A DNA stretch of 64,000 nucleotides from Agrobacterium cucumeris (GCF_030036535.1 NZ_CP080388.1:2103001-2167000); one strand, 5' to 3'; counted from the stretch's first letter, positions 50,846 through 58,935 are shown. The notes: generated from the letters alone by a model not told the origin. Translations and numbers: made by a program.

Positions 50846-51313
50846 ATGACCACCATAGATCGAGCCGACAGGGCGCTGCTTGACGCCGTGCAGAAGAACA
50901 ACCGCCTGACGTCGGAGGAACTGGCGCAGATCGTCAACCTGTCGCCCACGGCATGTCAGAGGCGGCTGAAGCGCCTGCGCGAGGAGGGGGTGATTGAAGC
51001 GGATGTGGCAATCATCTCACCCAAAGCCGTCGGGCGCGGCATCACCATGATCGTTCTGGTATCGCTGGAGCGCGAGCGGGCGGACATCGTCGATCGCTTC
51101 AAGGCCGCCATTCGCGCCACGCGGGAAGTCATGATCGGCTATTATGTCACCGGCGACGCCGACTTCATCCTGGTCATCACGGCAAAGGACATGGAGGATT
51201 ACGAGGCCTTCACCCGCCGGTTCTTTTATGAAAATCACGACATTAAAGGCTTCAAGACCATGGTTGTGATGGATCGGGTTAAAGCCGGTTTTGCCTTTCC
51301 AATCGAAGCGTGA
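50846..51313 (+). CDS. doeX: Lrp/AsnC-family regulator DoeX
   Basis: A 155-residue Lrp/AsnC regulator: helix-turn-helix (RALLDAVQKNNRLTSEELAQ, NLSPTACQRRLKRLREEGVI) followed by an RAM ligand domain (ITMIVLVSLERERADIVDRF, IGYYVTGDADFILVITAKDM). ATG 50846 has AGGA 8 bp upstream; a TTG 18 bp earlier is a poorer start. It is divergent from doeC, as DoeX is from ectoine degradation genes in other bacteria, and probably senses an amino-acid intermediate. A stem-loop follows. Confidence 0.88.
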   Translation: MTTIDRADRALLDAVQKNNRLTSEELAQIVNLSPTACQRRLKRLREEGVIEADVAIISPKAVGRGITMIVLVSLERERADIVDRFKAAIRATREVMIGYYVTGDADFILVITAKDMEDYEAFTRRFFYENHDIKGFKTMVVMDRVKAGFAFPIEA

Positions 51314-51413
51314 TTGGAGCCCTCTGGTTTTCCGCTGAGCGTTTCGGGTGCCGTTTGAATGAACCCGCACCCGCGGTCTTAAACTCTTTTGAAGGAAAGC
51401 GTTAAAAACGCGC

Positions 51414-51438
51414 GTGCTGGCGTATGTAACGCCAGCAC
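51414..51438 (+). terminator. Stem-loop after doeX
   Basis: GTGCTGGCG and CGCCAGCAC form a perfect 9-bp stem with a 7-nt loop about 100 bp after doeX, followed by AATTT. It lies between convergent genes and may terminate both directions; a second small dyad (CCGGAG/CTCCGG, 51444-51458) follows. Confidence 0.55.
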
Positions 51439-51469
51439 AATTTCCGGAGCAGCTCCGGGCTCCGAATGA

Positions 51470-52678
51470 TCAGTCGGGACGCTGCAGCAGAGCGAGACCG
51501 ACCGTGGATGCGGCGAGGATGGCGGTGAGAGCCAATGGCGCAGTAGCCCCATAGGAATCAACGATGTAACCGCCGAAAACCGCACCGATACTGATGGCCA
51601 CCTGAAAAGAAACGACCATCAGGCTGCCGGCTGCCTCCAGGGCGTCGGGTGCGCCACGGGAAAGGTTGGTCGGCAGCACCACGGGCGCCATGCCGAAGGC
51701 AAGGCCCCAAAGGGCGACGAGTGCAAATGCGGCACTGGTATGAGTACCCCAGACAACGAGGGCGATCGTCGCAAATGCCATCAGGGCGGCGGTGACAATG
51801 AGCGCGAGGCGGATACTGGTGTCAGCCATTCGGCCGCCCAGCACATTGCCGATCACCGAAGCGACGCCAAAGCCGAGCAGGGCAAGAGCAATCGGCGTGG
51901 TTTCAAGCAGCGTCACCTGTTCGAGGAACGGACGCACATAGACCGAGCCGGCAAAATGCCCCGTCATCAGCAGTAGGATCGCAAGCATCCCCAGCTGAAC
52001 GCTGCGCCGCCGCGTCAGCCGCAGAACATCGGAAAGACTGTTACTCGTACTTGCCGGCAGCGACGGCAGGCTGAGGATCTGCAGCAGCATGGCAATGATG
52101 GCAAGTCCCGCCGTCATCGACATGGCGATGCGCCATCCCAGCCAGTCGCTGATCAAGGCGCCCATGGAGGGTGCTGCGATGGTGGCAAGCGAAACGCCGA
52201 GGGTGACGATGGCCATGCCGCGCCCGGTGGAATTTGCGCCGACGAGCCGCGCCACGACGGCAACGGAAAGAGCCCAGAAGCCGCTGAGTGCGATACCCAG
52301 CCCGGCCCGGCCCACCAGCAATAGCCAGAAATCGGCAGCAACTGATGCGAGAATGTTGGAGCCTATCGCCAGCGCGCTAAGACCGACAAGCACGGTCTTG
52401 CGGTTCAGTTTGCCGATGAGAACATTGCTCAGCAAAGCCGTCACGGCGCCCACGGAAGCTGTCGCCGTGACGACCTGCCCGGCGGTTCCCTCGGTGATGC
52501 CGAGATCGCGCGCCATGGGCGTCAACAATCCCGCTGGCAGGAACTCGGCCGATACCAGCGCAAAGCTGGTGGCCGCCATCGAAAGAACCGCAAGCCAGGT
52601 CGCAGCCGTCCATGCGGGTTCCTCGGCGGCCTCCAGGCCAATTGTTGCCCCATCAAATTCTGATGTCGTGTCCGTCAT
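51470..52678 (-). CDS. MFS drug/metabolite exporter (DHA1 family)
   Basis: A 402-residue major-facilitator protein with 12 membrane segments. Family signs are SAEFLPAGLLTPMARDLGIT, ATASVGAVTALLSNVLIGKL, NRKTVLVGLSALAIGSNILA and the mid-protein GMAIVTLGVSLATIAAPSMG. It resembles AraJ/YdhP/NepI-type proton-driven exporters of drugs, sugars or nucleosides. It lies 137 bp downstream of the tautomerase gene on the same strand, and a LysR regulator is divergent beyond that, so export of an aromatic or quinone-like compound is possible. Substrate unknown. Confidence 0.92.
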   Translation of the reverse strand: MTDTTSEFDGATIGLEAAEEPAWTAATWLAVLSMAATSFALVSAEFLPAGLLTPMARDLGITEGTAGQVVTATASVGAVTALLSNVLIGKLNRKTVLVGLSALAIGSNILASVAADFWLLLVGRAGLGIALSGFWALSVAVVARLVGANSTGRGMAIVTLGVSLATIAAPSMGALISDWLGWRIAMSMTAGLAIIAMLLQILSLPSLPASTSNSLSDVLRLTRRRSVQLGMLAILLLMTGHFAGSVYVRPFLEQVTLLETTPIALALLGFGVASVIGNVLGGRMADTSIRLALIVTAALMAFATIALVVWGTHTSAAFALVALWGLAFGMAPVVLPTNLSRGAPDALEAAGSLMVVSFQVAISIGAVFGGYIVDSYGATAPLALTAILAASTVGLALLQRPD

Positions 52679-52815
52679 GGTGTCTCTCCTTGAGTTGGGA
52701 GAGTTTTAGACGAATTTTTCCGGATGATATGTATCTAAAAATCCGAATTTCATGCCTATTCCTCCGAAATTTGTGCGTTGCACAACATTCGGCACGTCGA
52801 TCCAAAGTGATCCTT

Positions 52816-53229
52816 TCACTCTCTCACATTCGTGCGGCTGCGCGCCCATCGCTGATTCTGGGTTTGCCCGCCATAACCATAGGCGTCGCCATCAACGGCG
52901 TGAACCAGAACATAGCTGGCCTCATGCACCGGGCCAACCAGCGCATTCATTTCGTCATAGACGCGCCGGACCCATTCGGTCGTTTCATCCTTGATATTGG
53001 TGTGGTCGGTAATCGAAACCTCGACATAAAAGGTACCGATCTTCTGGTCTGCGACACTCGATCCGGCAATGATCCAGTCAGCGGGATCAGCACTTTCGAC
53101 GAGGACTGCGGTGACGCCCGGATCCTTGTGCAGGATTTCCGCCGTGAGGCGGGACAGCAAGGCCGCCACCTCCTGTTTTGGGTCGTTTCCGTTCTGCGGT
53201 CTGGTGTATCGGGCTTTGATCATGGGCAT
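52816..53229 (-). CDS. Tautomerase-family protein with predicted Pro-1 catalytic residue
   Basis: A 137-residue tautomerase/MIF-superfamily protein. Starting at ATG 53229, behind AAGGAG at good spacing, the second residue is proline (MPMIKARYTR), the catalytic Pro-1 after Met removal. Further parts are LLSRLTAEILHKDPGVTAVL, FYVEVSITDHTNIKDETTEW and SYVLVHAVDGDAYGYGG. It would tautomerise a keto/enol substrate in the cytoplasm. A longer frame to 53265 would hide Pro-1. It is divergent from the LysR gene at 53319 and probably regulated by it. Confidence 0.87.
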   Translation of the reverse strand: MPMIKARYTRPQNGNDPKQEVAALLSRLTAEILHKDPGVTAVLVESADPADWIIAGSSVADQKIGTFYVEVSITDHTNIKDETTEWVRRVYDEMNALVGPVHEASYVLVHAVDGDAYGYGGQTQNQRWARSRTNVRE

Positions 53230-53268
53230 CGGTCTATCTCCTTGTTGCGGGATGACCTTGCGCAAATT

Positions 53269-53291
53269 TCATCATAATGAGAAGATGATGA
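53269..53291. promoter_or_regulatory. Candidate LysR-type binding dyad
   Basis: TCATCAT and ATGATGA are inverted copies separated by 9 bp in the 89-bp region shared by the tautomerase and LysR genes. The size and place suit a LysR recognition site controlling both directions. Confidence 0.5.
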
Positions 53292-53318
53292 TAAATATTC
53301 CATACATAGTGATTTCAT

Positions 53319-54161
53319 ATGATTGATCTCGAAAGCGTTCGCCTGTTCATTCTTTGCGTCGAACTCGGCAGCCTGACGAAGGCGGCCGAGGCGGCGGGAA
53401 CCGTGCAACCTGTCGTCAGCCAGAAACTGAAGTTGCTGGAACAGCGCATCGGCAGAAGGCTCATCGACCGCTCGCCCCGCCACCTGCGGCTCACGGAGGA
53501 CGGTCAGGTCTTCCTGCCGAAGGCGCGCGAGCTACTTGCCAAACACGAGGAAGCGCTTGTTTTCAGCGATGAAACCCCGCTGCATTTCAGCCTTGCCGCC
53601 AGTGACCACGCGATTGGCAGCCGTCTTTCGACAGCCATACGGGCGATGCGCGCGGCGCTGCCCGCCAATGCGGTGATTGAGGTGGAAATCGGCTTTTCGC
53701 GGCGCGCGAAGGATCGTTTTGCGTCCGGGCAGGCCGACGCCGCCATCATCCGGCGCAATGGCGGTGGCCCCGAGGGAGAAATCCTTCGCACCGACAGGAT
53801 GGGATGGCGGGCCGCGCCGGACTGGCGGCGGCGCGCAAACAGTGCCGTCCCGCTGGTCTCACTGGGGTCTGAATGCGCAGTCCGGGAAATCGCGGTATCG
53901 GAGCTTGGAAGGGCAGGCGTTGAATGGCGTGACGCCTTCACGGCCGGAAGCTGTTCGGTGCTGCATGAAGCACTTCTTGCAGGGGCGGGCGTCGCGCCGC
54001 TTGGCGACATCAGCGCCCGTGGGCTGCCCGACAGGGGTGCCGAGCTGGGGTTACCAACACTCCCACCCTCCGACATCGTCCTGCTGTCGCGAGCGCGAAC
54101 ACCAGCCCACGCGTCGGCAATCCGGGCGCTGGCCGCTGCCGTATCGGGCACCGGCGACTAG
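53319..54161 (+). CDS. LysR-family regulator divergent from the tautomerase gene
   Basis: A 280-residue LysR-type regulator: DLESVRLFILCVELGSLTKA, AEAAGTVQPVVSQKLKLLEQ and RIGRRLIDRSPRHLRLTEDG form the DNA-binding head, followed by a co-inducer domain (LHFSLAASDHAIGSRLSTAI; ASGQADAAIIRRNG; EALLAGAGVAPLGDIS). It likely regulates the divergent tautomerase-MFS genes. ATG 53319 is the natural start. The effector domain is slightly short for the family but intact. Confidence 0.9.
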   Translation: MIDLESVRLFILCVELGSLTKAAEAAGTVQPVVSQKLKLLEQRIGRRLIDRSPRHLRLTEDGQVFLPKARELLAKHEEALVFSDETPLHFSLAASDHAIGSRLSTAIRAMRAALPANAVIEVEIGFSRRAKDRFASGQADAAIIRRNGGGPEGEILRTDRMGWRAAPDWRRRANSAVPLVSLGSECAVREIAVSELGRAGVEWRDAFTAGSCSVLHEALLAGAGVAPLGDISARGLPDRGAELGLPTLPPSDIVLLSRARTPAHASAIRALAAAVSGTGD

Positions 54162-54293
54162 GCGCGGCGGCCGGGATCTCTTCCCTGTTCGGCTGTGGTC
54201 AATCTCTGGTGCGTCGTCCCGCTATTCACGCATCTGCCCAGAATGCCTGCCCACATATTCCACGATTGAACTGTCTCGCCGGTGATCCATTTC

Positions 54294-54318
54294 GGAACCT
54301 CTGCGATGTGCGGTCATT
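54294..54318 (+). promoter_or_regulatory. EcfG-type general-stress promoter candidate
   Basis: GGAAC (54294-54298), a 16-bp spacer and CATT (54315-54318) resemble the alphaproteobacterial EcfG consensus GGAAC-N16/17-CGTT with one mismatch. It lies 36 bp before the CsbD start. CsbD proteins are typical general-stress genes, so the match is plausible. Confidence 0.5.
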
Positions 54319-54353
54319 TACACGGTGTAACCACAAAGCAAAGGGAGGCCCAA

Positions 54354-54557
54354 ATGGATTGGAATCGTGTCGAAGGTAACTGGAAGCAGATGAAGGGCAA
54401 GGTCAAGGAGCAGTGGGGCAAACTCACCGACGACGACCTTGACGTCATCAACGGCAAGCGCGAGCAGCTCGAGGGCAAGCTCCAGGAGCGTTACGGTTAC
54501 GAGAAGGATCGTACAAAGAAGGACGTTGACGACTGGTATGGTCGTCAGAGCTGGTAA
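54354..54557 (+). CDS. CsbD-family stress protein
   Basis: A 67-residue CsbD-like protein: MDWNRVEGNWKQMKGKVKEQ, then WGKLTDDDLDVINGKREQLE, a hallmark order for the family, and a charged C-terminus ending DWYGRQSW. Members are small, abundant, hydrophilic general-stress proteins of unknown mechanism. ATG 54354 is preceded by AAGGGAGG; a longer frame from 54282 lacks support. It has a candidate EcfG promoter and its own terminator. Confidence 0.93.
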   Translation: MDWNRVEGNWKQMKGKVKEQWGKLTDDDLDVINGKREQLEGKLQERYGYEKDRTKKDVDDWYGRQSW

Positions 54558-54563
54558 CCGACA

Positions 54564-54587
54564 GACCCCGCTTCGGCGGGGTTTTCT
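54564..54587 (+). terminator. Rho-independent terminator after csbD-like gene
   Basis: CCCCGC, loop TTCG, GCGGGG and a T-rich run; the UUCG tetraloop makes it very stable. It is 7 bp beyond the CsbD stop. Confidence 0.88.
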
Positions 54588-54722
54588 TTATCCGAACCTG
54601 CCGTCGTGAAACTTTTTCAGGCGCTACGAGTTTGGTCTGTAGAGCAATCAGCTCGCACCTGTCACCAGCACATAATCAACCGCTACGCGGAGGATTTATC
54701 GTCCTTTCGGAGGGGATACCCT

Positions 54723-54797
54723 ATGAACTCTATCATCTATCTCGTCGGGCTCGTCGTAATCGTCTTGTTCATTCTTTCACTGCTGGGGTTACGCTAA
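54723..54797 (+). CDS. 24-residue single-pass membrane peptide
   Basis: A 25-codon gene starting at ATG 54723 behind the strong ribosome site GGAGGGG. The peptide begins MNSIIYLVGLVVIVLFILSL and ends with a short polar/basic tail (Arg last), so nearly the whole chain is one hydrophobic helix. Its stop codon overlaps the start of the next gene (TAATG), so the two are probably translationally coupled. Comparable tiny hydrophobic peptides occur in stress operons. I do not know a named family. A longer frame from 54606 lacks a ribosome site. Confidence 0.7.
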   Translation: MNSIIYLVGLVVIVLFILSLLGLR

Positions 54798-55879
54798 TGG
54801 TCGATTCAATCGGTACTGAAACCAATCGCAGCTATGTCGACTGGCCTGCCATTTTCGCCGGCGCGGTCATTGCATCGGGGGCCATGGCGGTACTCACCAC
54901 CTTTGCCGGCGGATTGGGCCTGAGTTCAATCTCGGTGGATGATGGCGGCGAGGTCAGCTCGATCTGGCTGATCATAACCGGCCTGTTCGTTATTATTTCC
55001 ATGGTCGGTTCTTACATGCTGGGCGGCTACATCACCGGCCGGATGCGTCGTCCAGCCGGGCAGGCTGATCGAAACGAACAGACTGTTCGAGACGGTCTCA
55101 ATGGCCTGGTGGTGTGGGGGATCGGCACGGTCGTCTCCGCTTTCCTTGCTCTCGGCGTGTTGTCCGGCGGAGCGAAAGCCGTGGGAAGTGTGGCGCAAAC
55201 CGCAGTTGAAGCCACCGGATCGGCAGTTGGCGGAGTGGTGCAAGGCGCCGGTCAGGTTGCGGGCGGCTTGATTTCGGGAGCCGGCAGTGCCGCGGGCGGT
55301 ATCGCGCAAGGTGCCGGTCAGGCTGCAGCGCCCAGCATCGAGCAGATGCTTCCGCAGGGCATGAGGGCAAATCCCATCGACTACTTCACCGACACATTGT
55401 TGCGAACGGATGCGCAGGCCACCCAGCCGCAGGGTGATCAAGCCGCTGGCGATTATCAGCGGCAGATCAGCGGCATTCTCGGCAATCTGCTCACGACCGG
55501 TGAGATTTCCGATGCAGACAGAACCTGGCTCACAAATCAGATCGCGGCTCGCACCGGCATCAGCCAGACCGATGCGCAGGCAAGGGTAAACGAGACGGTT
55601 GAACGTGTTCAGGCCGTGCGAACCGAAGCGCAGAAAAAGGTCGATGAAGCTCAAAAGCAGATCGATGACATGAAGGCCCAGGCGCAGAAGGCACTGGACG
55701 ACGCCAAGACAAAGGCAGCTGATGCGGCTGAGAAGGCACGCGTTGCAGGCATCCTCACGGCATTCCTGCTGGCGGCTTCAGCCATTGTGGCATCTGCCGC
55801 GGCCTATATCGGTGCCGTTCATGGCGGTCGACATCGGGATGAAGGGCGGATTTGGGGCGGTCTCGCCTATCGGAAATGA
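54797..55879 (+). CDS. Membrane protein with glycine-zipper and coiled-coil regions, unknown
   Basis: A 360-residue protein starting at ATG 54797, overlapping the stop of the 24-residue peptide gene by 1 nt. Topology read from sequence: TM1 about 16-43 (WPAIFAGAVIASGAMAVLTT), TM2 55-80, TM3 100-122, then a Gly/Ala-rich stretch with repeated GAG motifs (about 128-178), a linker, a Glu/Lys/Ala-rich coiled coil (about 262-316), and a C-terminal TM (about 318-341) with a basic end. I cannot name its function; some rhizobial relatives may carry a PhnA-like label, which the sequence does not support. The context (CsbD, tiny peptide) suggests envelope stress. Confidence 0.78.
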   Translation: MVDSIGTETNRSYVDWPAIFAGAVIASGAMAVLTTFAGGLGLSSISVDDGGEVSSIWLIITGLFVIISMVGSYMLGGYITGRMRRPAGQADRNEQTVRDGLNGLVVWGIGTVVSAFLALGVLSGGAKAVGSVAQTAVEATGSAVGGVVQGAGQVAGGLISGAGSAAGGIAQGAGQAAAPSIEQMLPQGMRANPIDYFTDTLLRTDAQATQPQGDQAAGDYQRQISGILGNLLTTGEISDADRTWLTNQIAARTGISQTDAQARVNETVERVQAVRTEAQKKVDEAQKQIDDMKAQAQKALDDAKTKAADAAEKARVAGILTAFLLAASAIVASAAAYIGAVHGGRHRDEGRIWGGLAYRK

Positions 55880-55900
55880 CCGGCTTTGAATAGCAGACAG

Positions 55901-55937
55901 GAGCCTCCAGCCTAACGGGTTGGAGGCTCTTTAGTTT
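55901..55937 (+). terminator. Rho-independent terminator after the glycine-zipper protein
   Basis: GAGCCTCCA and TGGAGGCTC form a perfect 9-bp stem with an 11-nt loop followed by a T-rich run. It separates this gene from the convergent GGDEF gene and overlaps the end of the latter. Confidence 0.8.
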
Positions 55938-57705
55938 ATAGTTCGTCCGATGAAACCCACCGGTTCCGGCCTGTCTGCTTGGCGTTCAGAAGCGCGGCGT
56001 CCGCGCGTTCCAACACGCTGCTGACGGTCCCCGCATCCGGTGATGTCGCGATACCGATCGATATGGTGATTGGGTCAAGCAGGCGACCTCGGTAGGTGAA
56101 AGGCGCGCGCTCGACGGCGTGCCGCAGTTTCTCCGCCACCTTGATGGCATCTTCAACACCGGCAGCCGGCATGAGCACGGTGAACTCCTCGCCGCCAAAA
56201 CGGAATAATTCACCCAGACCACCGATCGCTTCTGACAGGACCTGGGCGACATATTGCATCACCGCATCTCCGGCGTCATGGCCAAAGCGGTCATTGAAGC
56301 GCTTGAAATGGTCTATGTCGAGCATCAGGCAGGCGAGATTTTGGTTCGGCTTCCCAATATGCCTGTTCAGTTCCTCATCAAGAGACCGGCGGTTCAGGAG
56401 ACCCGTCAGGGCGTCCTGTCTCGCCATGCCGACCAGTCGCTGCCGAAGCTGGAGATTTGCGACGGCAAGGCCGACATTCTCGGCGAGGAGTTCCAGATAT
56501 AGTCTCTCGGTCTCCAGTGTCTCGTTACCCTGCGGAATTTCAAGATATAACAGGCCAACGGTGTCACCCAGTGCCGTGAGCGGTATACACAGGCCGGTTC
56601 CGACACTGCCCTTGATATGATGGCAGGCGACGTCGTCTCCATCAGGGTTACTGGCATGGGGACGCCCGCGCCGGAGCGCCCAGCAATCGTCGATCGAAAA
56701 CTCCGGAGCGGAAAACGACGGGTTGGACCATTGCCCCGTCGATTGGAGAACCGAGCTGTGTTCTTTGATGACAAGCAGGCGGCCGGCGATGGCGGGGAAA
56801 ATCTGCGGCATGAATTTCGAAACGACGTCGGACAATTCATCCTGATTTTGACATGCCTGAATCCGATGCATCATTTGCAGGATCAGGTCCTTTATGCGCT
56901 GGTTCTTGCGGTGCTCCGCGTCAAGCCGGTCCCGCTCAAGCCCGTTGCTGCGGAAGATGCGGATGGCCTGGTTCATGTCGCCGATTTCATCACGACGTCC
57001 CTCGTCGGGCACATCGATACTGTAGTCCTGCCTGGCAAGGCGCGTAACGATATTGCTCATCCGGATAAGCGGCGCGGCAACACGTCTGGTCAGGACGAAA
57101 TAAAGTACGGCCACAAACATCAGGGCGGTGAGTGCAAGCATCGCCTTGGCGATCGACCCATAGAAATCGCTCCGGCTTTTTGCCTGGTCAACCGTTGCCT
57201 GCGAGCGGGCCGCGATACCCTCTCTCAAACCAGCGACGGTGTTTATCAGCCCCGTATGCAGCCGATAATGCTCATCGCCGAACAGGATCTGCTGTGCATC
57301 GTTCTGGCGGCCGGATCGATAGAGGCTGATGGCCTCTCGCTCCATCCTGTCCAGCGCGTCAGCGCTCTTGCGGATCTCCTGAAATGAGCCTGCCTCTTCC
57401 GGCGAAACACCGAGCGCGGAGAGCTTATCCACGGCGTTTTCGAGGTGCTTTTCCTGATCTTCGTCGACGTAGAATTTCGCCAGGTGCTGCTCGTCGCCGC
57501 GCATGACGTAAAGACGAGCCTCCTCGGTACGCTCGTCCGCAATGAGCGCCAGTTCCTCGGCAAGATCATTCAACTGGAGGTGATCCTGGATGGCCACCCG
57601 TTCTTGAGAAGCGCTTCTGGCTGACAGAATGAATGTTGTCGCCGATACCGTCGTGAGCACGAGGGTCACGGCATAGGCCAGGTTCGTGATGGTGCTAAGT
57701 CGCAT
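55936..57705 (-). CDS. Membrane diguanylate cyclase (HAMP-GAF-GGDEF)
   Basis: A 589-residue c-di-GMP signalling protein. An N-terminal TM (LAYAVTLVLTTVSATTFILS) and a second near residue 190-210 (MLALTALMFVAVLYFVLTRR) flank a helical periplasmic domain. A HAMP linker, a GAF-like domain (about 275-420) and a GGDEF domain follow: QDALTGLLNRRSLDEELNRH, LMLDIDHFKRFNDRFGHDAG, and active-site RFGGEEFTVL. GGEEF indicates an active cyclase. No RxxD motif stands at the inhibitory-site position, so product inhibition may be weak. I prefer ATG 57705 over an upstream TTG (57729). It stands alone. Confidence 0.9.
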   Translation of the reverse strand: MRLSTITNLAYAVTLVLTTVSATTFILSARSASQERVAIQDHLQLNDLAEELALIADERTEEARLYVMRGDEQHLAKFYVDEDQEKHLENAVDKLSALGVSPEEAGSFQEIRKSADALDRMEREAISLYRSGRQNDAQQILFGDEHYRLHTGLINTVAGLREGIAARSQATVDQAKSRSDFYGSIAKAMLALTALMFVAVLYFVLTRRVAAPLIRMSNIVTRLARQDYSIDVPDEGRRDEIGDMNQAIRIFRSNGLERDRLDAEHRKNQRIKDLILQMMHRIQACQNQDELSDVVSKFMPQIFPAIAGRLLVIKEHSSVLQSTGQWSNPSFSAPEFSIDDCWALRRGRPHASNPDGDDVACHHIKGSVGTGLCIPLTALGDTVGLLYLEIPQGNETLETERLYLELLAENVGLAVANLQLRQRLVGMARQDALTGLLNRRSLDEELNRHIGKPNQNLACLMLDIDHFKRFNDRFGHDAGDAVMQYVAQVLSEAIGGLGELFRFGGEEFTVLMPAAGVEDAIKVAEKLRHAVERAPFTYRGRLLDPITISIGIATSPDAGTVSSVLERADAALLNAKQTGRNRWVSSDEL

Positions 57706-57989
57706 GATGGCGCCGTCTGCTTGCCGCAAGCCATGACAACCTGGTGCGGCGAATCCAATATCAGAATCCGCTTATTTTAGTGCATCTCGTAAAAACGGGA
57801 AGTTAACCTGCTGGCGATTATCGCGTGAGCACCGATCGCCTGAAAATCCGCCAGGGAGTTCACTTTCATATGGCGGTTTCGGCAGGACTATCTTGCCCAG
57901 CAGATTGTCGCAGTCAATGACATCCGTGCAGGGTGCAGGTGGAGTTTCGAGTGCTTCTGCCGCCTGTTCGCGACGGGCGCTGAACGTCA

Positions 57990-58841
57990 TCAAGCCGCGG
58001 AAGCGAGGCTGCGCAGGAAGGTGAGGCAACGGACGAGCTGGGACGCGGCGGTAGCGCAGAAATCCAGAGCCGGTTCGGATTTTTCGCAGTTCATCCCGTC
58101 GAGATAATAGTCGAGCAGGATGCCGCAAAGCGTAACCGGCTGACCAAGCACCAGATCCAGTTGCCCGGACAATCGTGGCTTGCGACGGAATGCCAGACCG
58201 GGGATGGACCTGATACGCGCCTGCGTTTCCTCGATAAATGCCCTTGAGGTCTGATCGTCCTGCCATTCTGCCACAGCGGTGAGGAGTTTTAAAAAATGCT
58301 CCTCCAGCCCGAGAATATCCGGCGTGTCTCCCGGTGGTGCGGCGACCCTTGCGGCATGAAACGCCTGCCGCCTTTCCCGGCGCATCGTCGCGACATGGCC
58401 GAGTTCCTCGCGCGCCATTTTTTCCGCCGCCTGCCGAACGTCGGCGCTGGGCGCCTGGGCGGCAACGTAGCTCCAGAACATAAATGCCCGTTCCTCGTTC
58501 CTGACGGCGGCCGAAAAAGCGCGGTAGGCGTCGAGCGTTTCTGGCGGCACCATATCGGCGCCTTCGGCATCGAACATGGGTGAAAGGTCCGGGGCGGCGA
58601 GGGTGCCGGCAGTGTCGGTCGGCACCGTCTCGGCAGCCCATACGCCGACCTGACGCAGATGCGTTTCCTCCTCGGCAATCAGCCGTTCGAAAACGGCGGC
58701 AAGCGCCGGCTGGTTTTCATCCAGCATTCGTTGTCTGAGGGCGACATAGCCATCGATTGCTTCCTGTTCCATGCGGGCTGCGGTTTCCAGCACGGCGTGC
58801 ATCGTCGTCAGAACGGGCGGTTCGGCATTCAGTCTAGACAT
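57990..58841 (-). CDS. Ferritin-like (rubrerythrin-type) di-iron protein next to nos genes
   Basis: A 283-residue protein whose first 165 residues form a four-helix ferritin-like bundle with the full ligand set: E27 (MEQEAIDGY), E58-x-x-H61 (EEETHLRQV), E117 (NEERAF) and E146-x-x-H149 (EELGHV). The last 115 residues form an extra helical domain with three cysteines. It should bind two irons and reduce peroxide, sense oxygen or manage iron in the cytoplasm. The start is ATG 58841 (MSRLNAE). It is divergent from nosR across a region with an FNR/NnrR box. A functional link to denitrification is inferred from position only. Confidence 0.85.
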   Translation of the reverse strand: MSRLNAEPPVLTTMHAVLETAARMEQEAIDGYVALRQRMLDENQPALAAVFERLIAEEETHLRQVGVWAAETVPTDTAGTLAAPDLSPMFDAEGADMVPPETLDAYRAFSAAVRNEERAFMFWSYVAAQAPSADVRQAAEKMAREELGHVATMRRERRQAFHAARVAAPPGDTPDILGLEEHFLKLLTAVAEWQDDQTSRAFIEETQARIRSIPGLAFRRKPRLSGQLDLVLGQPVTLCGILLDYYLDGMNCEKSEPALDFCATAASQLVRCLTFLRSLASAA

Positions 58842-58894
58842 GGGTTTCTCTTCAAAATCCTTGTCCCACACTGCCACATCAAACAACGCGGTAT

Positions 58895-58935
58895 TTGTTC
58901 TGGATCAATGAGGCATCCGGCAGCGCGACTATTTT
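58895..58935 (+). promoter_or_regulatory. FNR/NnrR-type box and -10 of the nosRZD promoter
   Basis: TTGTTCTGGATCAA (58895-58908) differs from the FNR consensus TTGAT-N4-ATCAA by one base and fits the TTG-N8-CAA form used by NnrR. A -10-like TATTTT (58930-58935) lies 31 bp from centre to centre, which is exactly the class II geometry (box at -41.5). Low oxygen and/or NO should therefore switch on nosRZD. Transcription would start near 58943. Confidence 0.75.

Noticed and set aside
57706-57989. Possible gene between the GGDEF and ferritin-like genes
   Set aside because: Only short frames without ribosome sites or motifs are present in these 284 bp; I see neither a gene nor a clear terminator.
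57772-58641. An arginine/glycine-rich open frame overlapping the ferritin-like gene
   Set aside because: Out-of-frame shadow of the di-iron protein; composition is frameshift-like (R, G, H and A runs) and there is no ribosome site.
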